Of a DNA stretch of 44,067 nucleotides, positions 7,735 to 16,813 are shown piece by piece; within the stretch, counting starts at the first letter, position 1, and the number at the start of each line of letters is the position of its first letter. The DNA comes from a virus. The stretch covers positions 1 to 44,067 of IMG/VR virus record IMGVR_UViG_3300025030_002857; one strand, 5' to 3'. The position numbers were made by a program, and so were the translations under genes. A model generated the notes under the pieces. It saw only the letters and a list, made by a program, of their open reading frames with translations. It did not search any database and was not told where the DNA came from.

Positions 7735-10700
7735 ACGATCCAGCCCAGCGGGATAACCGCTTCCGGTCCCTTTTCCCCTAACATGCCTAATACGGGACTC
7801 TTTACAATACCACCTTCTTGGAATGGTAAAAATGGTAAAAAGCTGGTAATAGTGCCTAGAATGCCTCCCATGCCACCTTTCAATCCCCCTAAAATACCAC
7901 CTAATCCACCTCCACCTCCAAAGATGCCCATTATAGATTGCAATATTCCTTGTAAACCACCCGGAAATTTACCAAAGATGCCCAGGATGCTATCGAATAC
8001 ACCATCCATCTCTCTACCAAATTTATCAAACATACCAGTTATATTTATCATAGATTCCTCAAAAAATATCCCACCAGGAAAAGTAGTAGGAGTTCCTTTC
8101 CTTTCACCGCCTTTGCCACCAAATATATCAGTCAATCCCGGTAAAATATCAGTAAATTTTCTGGCTATTTCAGAGACTTTACCTGCTGCCTCCTCTTCCC
8201 CAACAATGATTTTTTTGACCCGCAATTCATCGGACACTATCTTGGGTATACGGGCTGCTGGTTGTTCCCATCCAAATATATCCTGGAGTAATTCAAGGAA
8301 TTTTCGCACGATCTCACCGGTAATAAAATCTGTTATAGCCCTTATAATGCCTCTTAAGAAATTCTTAAAAACATCTGTTATGGACTCCAATTCACCTGTT
8401 ATCCAATCAAAGAGAAAATCCGATAGTGTAGTGCGGATATTCTCTATTACTTCCCTGGTTGCTTCTCGTATTCGTTCAAGATAGCCAATAGCCTTGCCCT
8501 TGGCATCCTCGAAGCCCCGCATAATGGCATCGAGGACACTTGTTGAACGGTCATCTAGAATCTCCATCTCTTCGACAATTGCCCGCAAGACAGTTTGAAA
8601 CTGATCCATCTCCTCAATAGCTTCCGGGCGCATACCCATCTTTTCCAATTCCTGGCTGTATTGCTTCAAGGCCATCTGGGCCTGTTCGATAAATTGTCTC
8701 CGGGCCTCATCCTCTTCATCCATAGAGCGGGCAATCTTCTTACCGGTCTTTAATTCTTCATCCGCCCGCTTCATTACTCTATCTAGCCGCTTATCTTCTA
8801 ATTCAATAGTCCCTTTCTGTTTAGCAATAGTACCGGCAATAGCACTCCCAGTCTCTTTTTCTGCTTTTTTAGCCTCTAACGATATACGTTGTTGGGCAAA
8901 AAATTGTTCCTGTGCAAAATCACCTGCCAATCCAGCGGCCTCTTCCTGCAACTCTATATATTCGAGCAGGGGTTCAATAGCTTTTTGAAAAAGTTTTTTA
9001 TTTATATCTGTTATATCTTTTTCATAATCCTCCCAAGCTTTCGCCCCCATCAAGAGCTTTTCCTGCTCCGTTCGTGCCACAATCTCTATCTCAGCTAAAC
9101 GTTCATATAATTGTAATCGTCTTTGAGCTTCTTCATCGTCCATAATATCTTGCCGTTTTTTCTCATCTTCAATCTCTGCTTTAGTTATTGCCGCCGAGAA
9201 AGCTTTTAATACACGTTCACGCAATTTGGTATTGCCTATAGTTAATTTCAATATCTCATCAAATTCTTTTCGGGTTAATTCAACTCTTGTCATTCCTTCT
9301 TCTTCATATTTCTTAAGTAGCTTTTCGACTTCTTCACTTCTTTCTTTCGTAGCTTCTATGTCTTCCTTTGCCAACGTATCTGCTAAGATGATAAGATCAT
9401 TTAAGGCAACGCCTATCTCAGCTAAATTCAGGAGAACCGTACCTGGTTTTCCTGGAATACCAGGAATGAGAATCTTTCGCACTTCTGTTTCTGGTTTTCC
9501 TTCTAATGCTGGTGCTTTTATAATCTTTTTTGCTTCTATGCCCTCAGCTAGTGTTGTTTCTGTAAGCGCTTTTACTACCTTTTCAACTTCTTCGGCAGTA
9601 TCCAGTTTATATTCTTGCAGAAGGGCTTTGAGTTGGGCCGCTGTAAGCGCACGTTTTCTAATGGCCTCAGTAACTCCTTTTTGAAACTCTTCTTCTGTAG
9701 GCGGACGCCGAAAAAGATTGTCAACAACTTCTTTGTACTCTTTCAGCTTTTGTATGGTCTCATCTAATATGAATATAACCTTAAAGCGCATATCAGCTAC
9801 CCAATCTCTTATGCCCTTGGGAATAATATCTATAAAGCCTTTCCATGCTTTTTTAAGCAGGTTCATTGTTTCCGTGAAAACTATTCCCAAACCACGGAAC
9901 AATGCCTTAACAAGAGCAAAGCCTATTTTGAATTCTTCAACCAGAATTGTGATAAACCGAGAAATACTTCCCGGAATCGCAATATCGAATGCTGCAATAA
10001 AAAACGCAACCCAACCTGTAAAAAAACGTGCCACAAAGGTTAATGCTGGTACTAAACCAGGAACTGCTCTCCCTATAAATATTAAACCCTCACCTATTAA
10101 ACCAAGAGTTACTGCGAATTCTCTTAAAATGGGTGTTGTCAGTGTAAAGGTTTTTCCTAAATCGTATAATGTTCTAATAGGTATTGTTAACCAACGACCA
10201 AAAGATCGAACAGCTTGCCCAAGCCTATCCCAGAAGCGAAATATTAAGGCCCGTGAAGGATCTCTTACAGCGCCGCTAACTAAAAGATTAAGTTTTTTTT
10301 GAGCCTCCGCGGCTGTAATGCCTAATTTACTTGCTGCGACTGCCGATGCCTCCCCCATCGATATTGTGTGTACTCGTAATCGAGCAGCTAAAGCTCCCAT
10401 AGTCTGTGCCTGTTTATTGGATAGATCAGCAAATATTTTCGTAGCCTTTGTAGCAAGTTGGGGAGCAAGTACAAAAGAGCGTAATTGGTTCTCAACCCTG
10501 GCCAATATGGGGACTGTTCTTCCCATAGAACTACCCATGGCCTGGAAAGAAGCTCCGAGCGTACCAATTCGCTTAGCCAAAAGGAAAGTTGCGCTTAATA
10601 TTGTAGGCGCTAATAAAGCTCCATATATTCCTATAACAATTCCACTAATCTTTATCAGAAAACCGCTAGCAGCCGCTAATAAGGCAAGCACTGTGCCTAA

Positions 10701-11912
10701 ACCTACAATACTCAATGCTACTGCGGATATTGAATCAGGTAATTTAGTCATTAGGCGAAGGAATTTTCCGAACCCAACAATAAGAGGATCAAGACCTTTA
10801 AGGAGGGTATCAACCATTTTCTGACGTAGAATGACTAAGGCAGCTCCTACACGTTCTAATTTATTTACCGAGCTTTCTAAAACAAATAAAAATTTTTGGG
10901 TAAATGTCTCGGCTGTTCCTGCTACAACGTTATCAAGGAATTTTAAAAACCGAGCATTCTCTTTCAATAAAACGGTAAGTGCAGTTAAAGCTGGAATCCG
11001 CTCTGTTAATTTTCCAAGTGCTCTAGGAGCTACCTTTTCAAATTGTTTAAGCCAATTTACAAAGCCCATGGTTTCAATAGAACTGGCCTTGATATTGATT
11101 CCATACTCTTCTCCGACCTTTACAGCTTTATCGGAGATTTTGATGATACCTGTTAATAAACGTGCTAAAGCGGTTCCGGCTGTATTAGCATTTTTAAATC
11201 TAAAGGTAAGAATACCATAAGCCGCCAGTAGAGGTTCTATAGCCGCACCTACAAGTTTTGCCTGGGTAGCCACCTGAACAAATTCTGAAGCAAAATCCTC
11301 AGCTACAGCCTCTGAAACATCAATCGCAGCAAAAAGTTTGCCAAAAAATTCTCGGGTTCGATCCACTGGAATACTGAAGGCATCCATAATTTTTACAACT
11401 GCTGTAGTTGTTTTCTCCATATCGCTAAAAGCTACCACCGCAAATTCAGCGGATGCCCGCAATACTTCCAATGCCTCAGCTTCTTTATATCCAAACTGAA
11501 TTAAACGAGAAAGTCCTTCTGCAAGTTGATCCAGGGCGACGCCTGTATCCAGGCTGATCTTTTTGATAGCGTCTTTATATCTTGCAAGCTGTTCTTGAAC
11601 AGTGCCCAGGCCACCAGCAACATCATCTTTCAAAAACGTTCCTATCTTAATTAATTCACGCTGAAAATCTAATGAACCACGAACAAGCCGCATAAAAACT
11701 ATTGCGCCCGCAGCTCCCCAAAGCGCAAACTGTGCTGTATTTTTTTCTAAAGTTTTACTAAGTCCACCAACTGCAATATCTAATTTCTGGAATACACCTC
11801 GTGTTGCCGTAGAAAAACGATGTACCTGAGCACTAGCTTGCTGAAGCCCACTAGATAAAGGCCCCATATTTGCAACCACCCAGATGCCGAGTGTCCCTAA
11901 TGTAGCTGGCAT
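7716..11912 (-). CDS. Tail tape measure protein (TP901 family)
   Basis: This is the largest gene of the window, 1398 residues. The N-terminus (WVVANMGPLSSGLQQASAQV) and the region around residues 70-250 (DFQRELIKIGTFLKD; LDQLAEGLSRLIQFGYKEAE; SDMEKTTTAVVKIMDAF) match TP901-type tape measures. Several long hydrophobic segments follow (about residues 395-450 and 600-650), then Lys/Glu-rich coiled coils (about residues 700-1150) and a glycine-rich C-terminus with EGGIVKSPVLGMLGEKGPEAVIPL. Protein length sets tail length. It follows the frameshifted chaperone, as expected. Its last residues (GWIVWEAHL) look unnatural; see the short ORF at 7573-7734 for the displaced C-terminus. Confidence 0.93.
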   Translation of the reverse strand: MPATLGTLGIWVVANMGPLSSGLQQASAQVHRFSTATRGVFQKLDIAVGGLSKTLEKNTAQFALWGAAGAIVFMRLVRGSLDFQRELIKIGTFLKDDVAGGLGTVQEQLARYKDAIKKISLDTGVALDQLAEGLSRLIQFGYKEAEALEVLRASAEFAVVAFSDMEKTTTAVVKIMDAFSIPVDRTREFFGKLFAAIDVSEAVAEDFASEFVQVATQAKLVGAAIEPLLAAYGILTFRFKNANTAGTALARLLTGIIKISDKAVKVGEEYGINIKASSIETMGFVNWLKQFEKVAPRALGKLTERIPALTALTVLLKENARFLKFLDNVVAGTAETFTQKFLFVLESSVNKLERVGAALVILRQKMVDTLLKGLDPLIVGFGKFLRLMTKLPDSISAVALSIVGLGTVLALLAAASGFLIKISGIVIGIYGALLAPTILSATFLLAKRIGTLGASFQAMGSSMGRTVPILARVENQLRSFVLAPQLATKATKIFADLSNKQAQTMGALAARLRVHTISMGEASAVAASKLGITAAEAQKKLNLLVSGAVRDPSRALIFRFWDRLGQAVRSFGRWLTIPIRTLYDLGKTFTLTTPILREFAVTLGLIGEGLIFIGRAVPGLVPALTFVARFFTGWVAFFIAAFDIAIPGSISRFITILVEEFKIGFALVKALFRGLGIVFTETMNLLKKAWKGFIDIIPKGIRDWVADMRFKVIFILDETIQKLKEYKEVVDNLFRRPPTEEEFQKGVTEAIRKRALTAAQLKALLQEYKLDTAEEVEKVVKALTETTLAEGIEAKKIIKAPALEGKPETEVRKILIPGIPGKPGTVLLNLAEIGVALNDLIILADTLAKEDIEATKERSEEVEKLLKKYEEEGMTRVELTRKEFDEILKLTIGNTKLRERVLKAFSAAITKAEIEDEKKRQDIMDDEEAQRRLQLYERLAEIEIVARTEQEKLLMGAKAWEDYEKDITDINKKLFQKAIEPLLEYIELQEEAAGLAGDFAQEQFFAQQRISLEAKKAEKETGSAIAGTIAKQKGTIELEDKRLDRVMKRADEELKTGKKIARSMDEEDEARRQFIEQAQMALKQYSQELEKMGMRPEAIEEMDQFQTVLRAIVEEMEILDDRSTSVLDAIMRGFEDAKGKAIGYLERIREATREVIENIRTTLSDFLFDWITGELESITDVFKNFLRGIIRAITDFITGEIVRKFLELLQDIFGWEQPAARIPKIVSDELRVKKIIVGEEEAAGKVSEIARKFTDILPGLTDIFGGKGGERKGTPTTFPGGIFFEESMINITGMFDKFGREMDGVFDSILGIFGKFPGGLQGILQSIMGIFGGGGGLGGILGGLKGGMGGILGTITSFLPFLPFQEGGIVKSPVLGMLGEKGPEAVIPLGWIVWEAHL

Positions 11913-12001
11913 AGTTCTAATTCCTTCTAGTTTTGTTTCTTAGATTTACTCTTTCGCAAGAATACCCTGGGGACTTGCCTCAGGGATAAAATCTTGATAT
12001 T

Positions 12002-12322
12002 TTAATCATCAGTTAATAATCCTTGTGCCTTGAGTTTTTCTAATTTTCCCATAGTCTCGGCAATAGCTTGTTTTTGCGAGGTTTTGCCGAATAGAGCATG
12101 AAGAATGCCCTGGAACCAATCAACTTTACGTTTAGCAATTCCCTCGGCCAATAATCGAAGTGCATCCATGGATAGGTCAAGGGTTTGTTCCGGAGACCAC
12201 CCACACTCCAGGGCAAAAAAAGAAAGTACCTGTACTAAGGAGTCAAGTTTGTCGGTATCGGTATTTTCTGCCCCATCACCTGGAACTGTTCTATCCAGGT
12301 CTTGAAAGCGTATAACAAAAAA
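12002..12322 (-). CDS. Tail assembly chaperone, T part made by -1 frameshift (gpGT-like)
   Basis: A frame that is -1 relative to the gpG-like gene stays open from the slippery site to a TAA at 12002-12004. It encodes about 106 residues beginning FVIRFQDLDRTVPGDGAENT and ending LEKLKAQGLLTDD. It has no convincing start of its own. In lambda and most long-tailed phages the two consecutive genes before the tape measure are made as G and GT by a programmed -1 shift, and GT binds the tape measure. Position, direction of shift and slippery sequence all fit. The T frame is followed by a 90-base gap before the tape measure ATG. Confidence 0.85.
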   Translation of the reverse strand, partial: FFVIRFQDLDRTVPGDGAENTDTDKLDSLVQVLSFFALECGWSPEQTLDLSMDALRLLAEGIAKRKVDWFQGILHALFGKTSQKQAIAETMGKLEKLKAQGLLTDD

Positions 12323-12702
12323 GGGACTAGTACCTCGATCATATAAGCTAGATTAAATCGCTCTAAAACTTCCTCTTTATTCAAATCAATAAGAATAGAA
12401 AAGCATTCTACAATATGATCGGGAAGTACACTGAGGATTTTTGGGAGATGAATAAGCAGAATATTAATATTATCGGGATTAAGAGCCTCTTCAGGAGTCT
12501 CTATTGGCTCTTGTTTCATAGCCATTTGTTCTAAAAACTCTTTGAGCTGAGTCTCTTCTAATGCCCGAATAAGTAATTTTAAAATCGGTATCTCTTTACG
12601 GGCAGGAATCTGACGCTTGATTTGACAGACACGATTACCATCAATATCAATAATATCTATTTTTTCGGGTAAAAAAACTTCTTCGCTTGGTATAGACTTC
12701 AT
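12235..12702 (-). CDS. Tail assembly chaperone gpG-like
   Basis: This 155-residue protein is largely alpha-helical and acidic, with no catalytic motif. It lies between the tail tube gene and the tape measure, where the lambda gpG equivalent is found. Its start has a GGAGAGAGG ribosome-binding sequence upstream. The zero frame runs through CCC-TTT-TTT-G at 12316-12325 and then ends shortly after, at 12235, while the -1 frame remains open. Function as a tail assembly chaperone is inferred from synteny plus the frameshift; the sequence alone is not diagnostic. Confidence 0.75.
   Translation of the reverse strand: MKSIPSEEVFLPEKIDIIDIDGNRVCQIKRQIPARKEIPILKLLIRALEETQLKEFLEQMAMKQEPIETPEEALNPDNINILLIHLPKILSVLPDHIVECFSILIDLNKEEVLERFNLAYMIEVLVPFLLYAFKTWIEQFQVMGQKIPIPTNLTP
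12316..12325 (-). promoter_or_regulatory. Programmed -1 ribosomal frameshift site (CCCTTTTTTG)
   Basis: Read on the minus strand, zero-frame codons are GTC CCT TTT TTG. This contains two overlapping canonical X-XXY-YYZ heptamers, C-CCT-TTT and T-TTT-TTG. Slipping back one base at either joins the G frame to the open T frame. The site lies in the last third of the G gene, as in other phages. Confidence 0.85.
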
Positions 12703-12764
12703 GAGCCTCTCTCCTCTTATAACTGGCCTCTCGGACCCGGGAGTACCATTAAATTGTTTTTAAC

Positions 12765-13316
12765 TTAGGCTTTTATTCTTCGGATCTTAAACAGCGATTT
12801 ATTATCAGGCAAATCTCCTCCAGCCCAATCGCTCCCTGCATGGAGTGCCTTAAAGGTATAAGGGAACTCATGGAGATCATCACCAAAAGTAATAGTTATC
12901 TCACCCCCGCCCTGTGCCTTCCATAGATATATCTCTACGGTATGTCCACTAGGCATACTATGGACTGCCTTTACAGCAACATTATCAACATTTAAATCGC
13001 CACCAAATTCAAGATCATCTTCACCCGCTGCTAGGGTTAATTCTCCTGCACCCAGGGCATATTGTAAATTCTGTAGATTCCATTCGATACTGGTTACGGT
13101 AAAAGTAGCTTCTTCCTTGGTGGCAAACTGTGCCGTTAATCGCTGTGGGGCACCCTGGGGCACCTCAAGCAGGGTCCGGGTAACGACAAGCTTGGCATCA
13201 CCCCGAATGGCCCCGACATCTACTGTAGGTGTAGCACCCGCCGCACCTAGATATAATACTCCCTGGCCAAAATCATAATTAGTGGTATTGTATTGTGGAA
13301 CATTACGCCATACCAT
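12765..13316 (-). CDS. Major tail tube protein
   Basis: The 183-residue protein is beta-rich with no signal or membrane segment. It starts MVWRNVPQYNTTNYDFGQGVLYLG and contains a QFATKEEATFTVTSIEWNLQ strand pair, which resembles the tube-fold pattern in which a conserved segment contrasts the tube value with the expected feature. It is followed by GEITITFGDDLHEFPYTFKAL, a typical tail-tube C-terminal strand. It sits directly upstream of the frameshifted chaperone pair and downstream of neck genes, the standard position. It polymerises into the tail tube around the tape measure. Confidence 0.75.
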   Translation of the reverse strand: MVWRNVPQYNTTNYDFGQGVLYLGAAGATPTVDVGAIRGDAKLVVTRTLLEVPQGAPQRLTAQFATKEEATFTVTSIEWNLQNLQYALGAGELTLAAGEDDLEFGGDLNVDNVAVKAVHSMPSGHTVEIYLWKAQGGGEITITFGDDLHEFPYTFKALHAGSDWAGGDLPDNKSLFKIRRIKA

Positions 13317-13339
13317 TTTTTACGCCCTCCACTATGAAA

Positions 13340-13552
13340 TTAATTTTCTTTAATGAGTTTTGGACATTCTTGACAATCATCATCACTCATGATATTGGGC
13401 GTTCCACAATAACGACAATCAACAATCACTTGCCCTTTAATAATCTTTATGGACAACTGCTTCCATTTTATTTGTATTTGATTGGTCTCCTTATTTGTAA
13501 ACCCTATTAGCTTTCCGCATCCGTAACATAACGATTTATCAACAAGTGCCAT
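13340..13552 (-). CDS. Small zinc-ribbon protein, Com-like
   Basis: This 70-residue protein has CYGCGKL near residue 9, a basic stretch, a VDCRYCGTPN knuckle near residue 46 and a final CQECPKL. The C-x2-C...C-x2-C-GT-x-N layout resembles the Mu Com family of small zinc-binding RNA regulators, which in Mu controls translation of the DNA-modification gene mom. No mom-like gene is visible in the window, so the likeness may be only structural. It lies between the tail completion and tail tube genes. Confidence 0.5.
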   Translation of the reverse strand: MALVDKSLCYGCGKLIGFTNKETNQIQIKWKQLSIKIIKGQVIVDCRYCGTPNIMSDDDCQECPKLIKEN

Positions 13553-13558
13553 AAAATA

Positions 13559-14107
13559 TCATTCTTTCGCGTAGGTGGCTGCTTTAATAGCCTCTTCCAT
13601 ATGCTTCCAATAGCGTTTAGTAGTTCTTTTTAATACTGGGGTTATAAAGTCCCTGGGAATCATCTTAGAAGTACCTGGAGGGTCCATCAAATACCCTAAT
13701 AATCGTCTGATAGTTATGGTCTTAGTCCCTCCCCCAGGCCTGCCACCTTTGACCCGCATCTTCTCATCAAATCCAATCCGATATGCTATTTTATCGCCTG
13801 TAAATCTTACGAATTGGGGCTGTTTCTTCAAGAGAGATTTGAGCAGACCACCTGATTGTGTATGAATAATAGGCACTTGATGAGGTGCTTTCATACCTGG
13901 CGCATATCCAGTGCCTTGCTTATTAAGAATACGCAGAGCACTCTTCGGATGATCTGTGGCCGAGATCATTGTAATTAAATCCTGTCGAACTCTATTTGCT
14001 TCAGCCCATAGAACTTTTTTGGCAGTCGCATGATAACGAGAATTTTTTTTACTTATCTTGGCAATGACAGCCTGAGCATTATCGCGGTAAGTAATAAAGT
14101 TAGGCAT
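13559..14107 (-). CDS. HK97 gp10-like neck / tail completion protein
   Basis: This is a basic 182-residue protein. After an N-terminal helix it has HTQSGGLLKSLLKK, a beta hairpin (FVRFTGDKIAYRIGFD), and a C-terminal FITPVLKRTTKRYWKHMEEAIKAA helix. The family's hallmark, R-x-F-(I/L)-x-P-(A/V)-(L/W) near the C-terminus, is approximated by PRDFITPVL. It overlaps the glycosyltransferase stop by 8 bases, so the two are translationally coupled, and is followed by the zinc-ribbon and tail-tube genes. It would close the tail end or join tail to head. Confidence 0.6.
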   Translation of the reverse strand: MPNFITYRDNAQAVIAKISKKNSRYHATAKKVLWAEANRVRQDLITMISATDHPKSALRILNKQGTGYAPGMKAPHQVPIIHTQSGGLLKSLLKKQPQFVRFTGDKIAYRIGFDEKMRVKGGRPGGGTKTITIRRLLGYLMDPPGTSKMIPRDFITPVLKRTTKRYWKHMEEAIKAATYAKE

Positions 14108-16235
14108 CCGGGTTTCCTACCTGTATTCTGGGTTCGTATAAGGGTTGCAAGATAGAGACTGCTTTCTTACATATATTGGTTAAGAATGCATCTGGATTGC
14201 TACCCTGAGCAATCAGGCTAAATTCTTTATAGGCAGCACTCACATGCTCAAAAGCCAATTCTTTCCTGGGCAATAATAAGTCGGGTTTTAATACCAAGGC
14301 CCTACGGAAAAATTCTTTTCCCTTAACATTATTTCTTTCATTAATATAGTGCAGGGCTAGATCATAATAGGGCCTTGCCCGAAAAGGGTCCTGTGCAATT
14401 TCCTGATAGAGAAGCGCCTCATATTGCTCCAATTTATCCTGAATACGATCCCTGGACTTGAGATAGCCAAAATGATTTATCTTCAAGCCTTCAGCCATCT
14501 GTACACTCTGCCCTTGATCAATTATCGATTCCAATACTGATTCATGCACCAATCCCTGATAATAAATATCTGGCTTATTACGGAATAGCCGGACATTTTC
14601 AGTCTGAGAAGGCTTGCTTTGAGGCATAAGCGATAAGATGGGAATAAAATATCCCTGAATAGCCGGGTTATGGACCTGGAAAAAGAAGCTAGGGTCAACA
14701 AGCAACTCCTCATCCCAATCTAAATGCATAATCCAGGGTGTATTTGCGGCCTTCATAACTTTATTTCTGGCCGAGCTAAAATCAGGAAAGGCTCCATCAT
14801 TAATAATCTTGATTGGCCAATTGCTCAATCGCTCTATAGTATTATCAATAGAGCCTGTATCCATTATGATAAAATCGTGAAAGAACGACCCATGTTTAAA
14901 AAGAAAAGAATCTATGTGCTCGATCTCATCTCTGGCTATCATGCAGGCTGTTATTTGATAATCATTAAAATAGGGTTTTAATACTGTACGGGTATCAAGA
15001 TTATTAAGCTCCAGAGGGTTCGTTATACGGAAAGGGATTTGTCGGGCTAGAGGAGCATCTTTACAAAGTGCATCCAGATTCCTTCGATGCGGCAATAGCT
15101 TATAAAGTCTGGTAGTAAATGAACATGATTGTGGATTATAAAAACCATCATGGACCTTAAATGACGGAAAGGCATAAATAGTTATTAGGGGATCCGAAGG
15201 ATGCGTCAGTTCTTTTAATTTCGAGGCAGTAAGCCAATCATCCAGATTATCATCCGGGTCCATAAATAATATCCAATCTGCACCAGCTTGATGTGCCTTA
15301 TCCAGAAGCTTATTAATAGCCTCCCGCTCCATTTGCCCTTCATCCTTTGTTAATACGTCGGTATTCGTTTCTTCGATTTCCAGTAAAGGATGAATGTCTA
15401 GTCTCTGGGCTAAAGTCTGAATCTTGTTAATCGCCTCTGGTAATGGGTGCTTGATATAAGAACCCAGGACAATCTTTTGCTCCTTCGCTTGCAGATTACG
15501 CCATTTCTCTAAATAAATGCCTAGATTCTTGAGTCCAATATTCATCTCGGGATAAAAGCGTTTAAAAGTAACTGAGCCCTTATGAACAATAAAAACTCCT
15601 TCAGCAACCGCTGTCCTATAACCAGCGTGCCAGGCCCGGGCACAAAAATCATTATCCTCAAAACCACCCGGAAAATAACGTTCATCAAATCCATCAATCT
15701 TCTCAATAAGTTCTCTCCGGATCATCATGGCAACCCCAGGAACCCAGGGAACAATAGATATTGTTTTATTGAATTGATGATGGATTTTGTTAGCCAATCC
15801 CCAGGGATCGCCTAAATAATTTGCCTCTTCATTGCTGATTCGGCAATGATCAACCGCATAATTAGTCCTTGGACTAATTATACCGATTCTAGCACATTCG
15901 TCTCCACCCGCCTCCATAGCCTCGGATAGATATAAATTCCATTTGGGAGTAGTTATACAATCATCATTAAGACAGATAAGATAAATTCCTTTTGCCTCTT
16001 TTATGCCTTTATTCACTCCTCCAGCATATCCCTTATTGCTATCCAGAGAAATAATGTTTAAAAAATGGGCATAACGCTTATGCATAAATTCTAAATAGGC
16101 CGATGTACCATCAAAAGATCCATTATCAACAACAACAATTTCTGGATCAATACTGGTCTCTATAACCGATTCCAGACAGGGCTTTAGATTCTCCAGGTTA
16201 TTATAGGTCGGAATAATAATGCTATATTTTGGCAA
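14100..16235 (-). CDS. Three-module family 2 glycosyltransferase with TPR-like C-terminus
   Basis: This 711-residue protein sits inside the neck gene cluster. Module 1 (residues 1-240) is a complete GT-A fold: IIIPTYNN, VVVDNGS, LNDD at 89-92 and GGFEDNDF near 190. Module 2 (about 300-420) keeps only FMDPDDNLDDW at 324-334 and lacks a Rossmann half, so it may be degenerate. Module 3 (about 425-600) starts ACMIARDEIEHI and has IIMDTGSIDNT and MHLDWDEE, like SunS/TPR-type transferases. The C-terminus has helical TPR-like repeats (RPYYDLALHYINERNNVKGKEFFRRAL). The start is TTG, 2 bases before the stop of the upstream neck gene. I infer it glycosylates a virion component or host surface glycan; acceptor unknown. 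Confidence 0.85.
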   Translation of the reverse strand: MPKYSIIIPTYNNLENLKPCLESVIETSIDPEIVVVDNGSFDGTSAYLEFMHKRYAHFLNIISLDSNKGYAGGVNKGIKEAKGIYLICLNDDCITTPKWNLYLSEAMEAGGDECARIGIISPRTNYAVDHCRISNEEANYLGDPWGLANKIHHQFNKTISIVPWVPGVAMMIRRELIEKIDGFDERYFPGGFEDNDFCARAWHAGYRTAVAEGVFIVHKGSVTFKRFYPEMNIGLKNLGIYLEKWRNLQAKEQKIVLGSYIKHPLPEAINKIQTLAQRLDIHPLLEIEETNTDVLTKDEGQMEREAINKLLDKAHQAGADWILFMDPDDNLDDWLTASKLKELTHPSDPLITIYAFPSFKVHDGFYNPQSCSFTTRLYKLLPHRRNLDALCKDAPLARQIPFRITNPLELNNLDTRTVLKPYFNDYQITACMIARDEIEHIDSFLFKHGSFFHDFIIMDTGSIDNTIERLSNWPIKIINDGAFPDFSSARNKVMKAANTPWIMHLDWDEELLVDPSFFFQVHNPAIQGYFIPILSLMPQSKPSQTENVRLFRNKPDIYYQGLVHESVLESIIDQGQSVQMAEGLKINHFGYLKSRDRIQDKLEQYEALLYQEIAQDPFRARPYYDLALHYINERNNVKGKEFFRRALVLKPDLLLPRKELAFEHVSAAYKEFSLIAQGSNPDAFLTNICKKAVSILQPLYEPRIQVGNPDA

Positions 16236-16236
16236 T

Positions 16237-16812
16237 TCATTCCCTTTCTAAAAAGGTTTTGTAATAAAGAATGCTTGAATCAAAATTGATAATAGGCGTG
16301 GGAGCACCCATCACCCGAAACCATTCTCCCTGTCGTAATAAAAAATCGCCAGTACATATCCCGGCAACTTTATGATATGCAACCAATCTTCCTATGTCCT
16401 CTGCGCCAGGAATCATAATTCTGAGATCACTCTTAAAGAAAGATATCTGTCCTTTAAAAGAACCGATCAATCTCCGCTGTGTCAGAGGTTGTAACGATTC
16501 TGTCTTTGCCCTTATATAAAATATATCTGCAGCCGTCAAACCAGCGATAGAAACGGAATCAATCTGATCAAATGTAGCATTCGTTAATTTCTGTCCATTG
16601 GCAGATAGAGCAAGATTCTCTGTCTGCCCTACGGAAGCCAGAGAGCCACCGATAGTTACTGTCCCTCCCACTGGAGCATTAGTTGAGACTTCTATTAGCC
16701 CTGCTTCTAATGGCTGTCGGGAGACATTAGTTAAAGTTATATCACCAGCATAAAGAAGGTCGTCTTCTCGATGCTGATAAATCTTTTCCCGTAAAAAAAA
16801 GTCCAGGGCCAT
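16237..16812 (-). CDS. Putative head closure protein with Ig-like insert
   Basis: This 191-residue protein shows two parts. Residues 20-105 are a Ser/Thr/Gly-rich beta domain (GGTVTIGGSLASVGQ, then NATFDQIDSVSIAGLT) like Ig-type or decoration domains of phage structural proteins. Residues 105-191 (SFFKSDLRIMIPG, then GDFLLRQGEWFRVMGAP) resemble head-closure/stopper proteins, which carry a short beta barrel with a D-x-(I/V)...G-x-x-(F/Y)-x-V motif. Position after the connector gene supports a neck role. The assignment is tentative. Confidence 0.45.
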   Translation of the reverse strand: MALDFFLREKIYQHREDDLLYAGDITLTNVSRQPLEAGLIEVSTNAPVGGTVTIGGSLASVGQTENLALSANGQKLTNATFDQIDSVSIAGLTAADIFYIRAKTESLQPLTQRRLIGSFKGQISFFKSDLRIMIPGAEDIGRLVAYHKVAGICTGDFLLRQGEWFRVMGAPTPIINFDSSILYYKTFLERE

Positions 16813-16813
16813 A

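Noticed and set aside
7708-8484. Proline-rich plus-strand frame opposite the tape measure end
   Set aside because: It is the antisense of the glycine-rich tape measure C-terminus; no ribosome-binding site and repetitive composition.
9226-11220. Several plus-strand frames opposite the tape measure
   Set aside because: Low-complexity antisense frames of coiled-coil and hydrophobic coding sequence; not supported by start signals.
11955-11990. Inverted repeat CCCTG/CAGGG before the tape measure
   Set aside because: Only five base pairs and no U-run; not convincing as a terminator.
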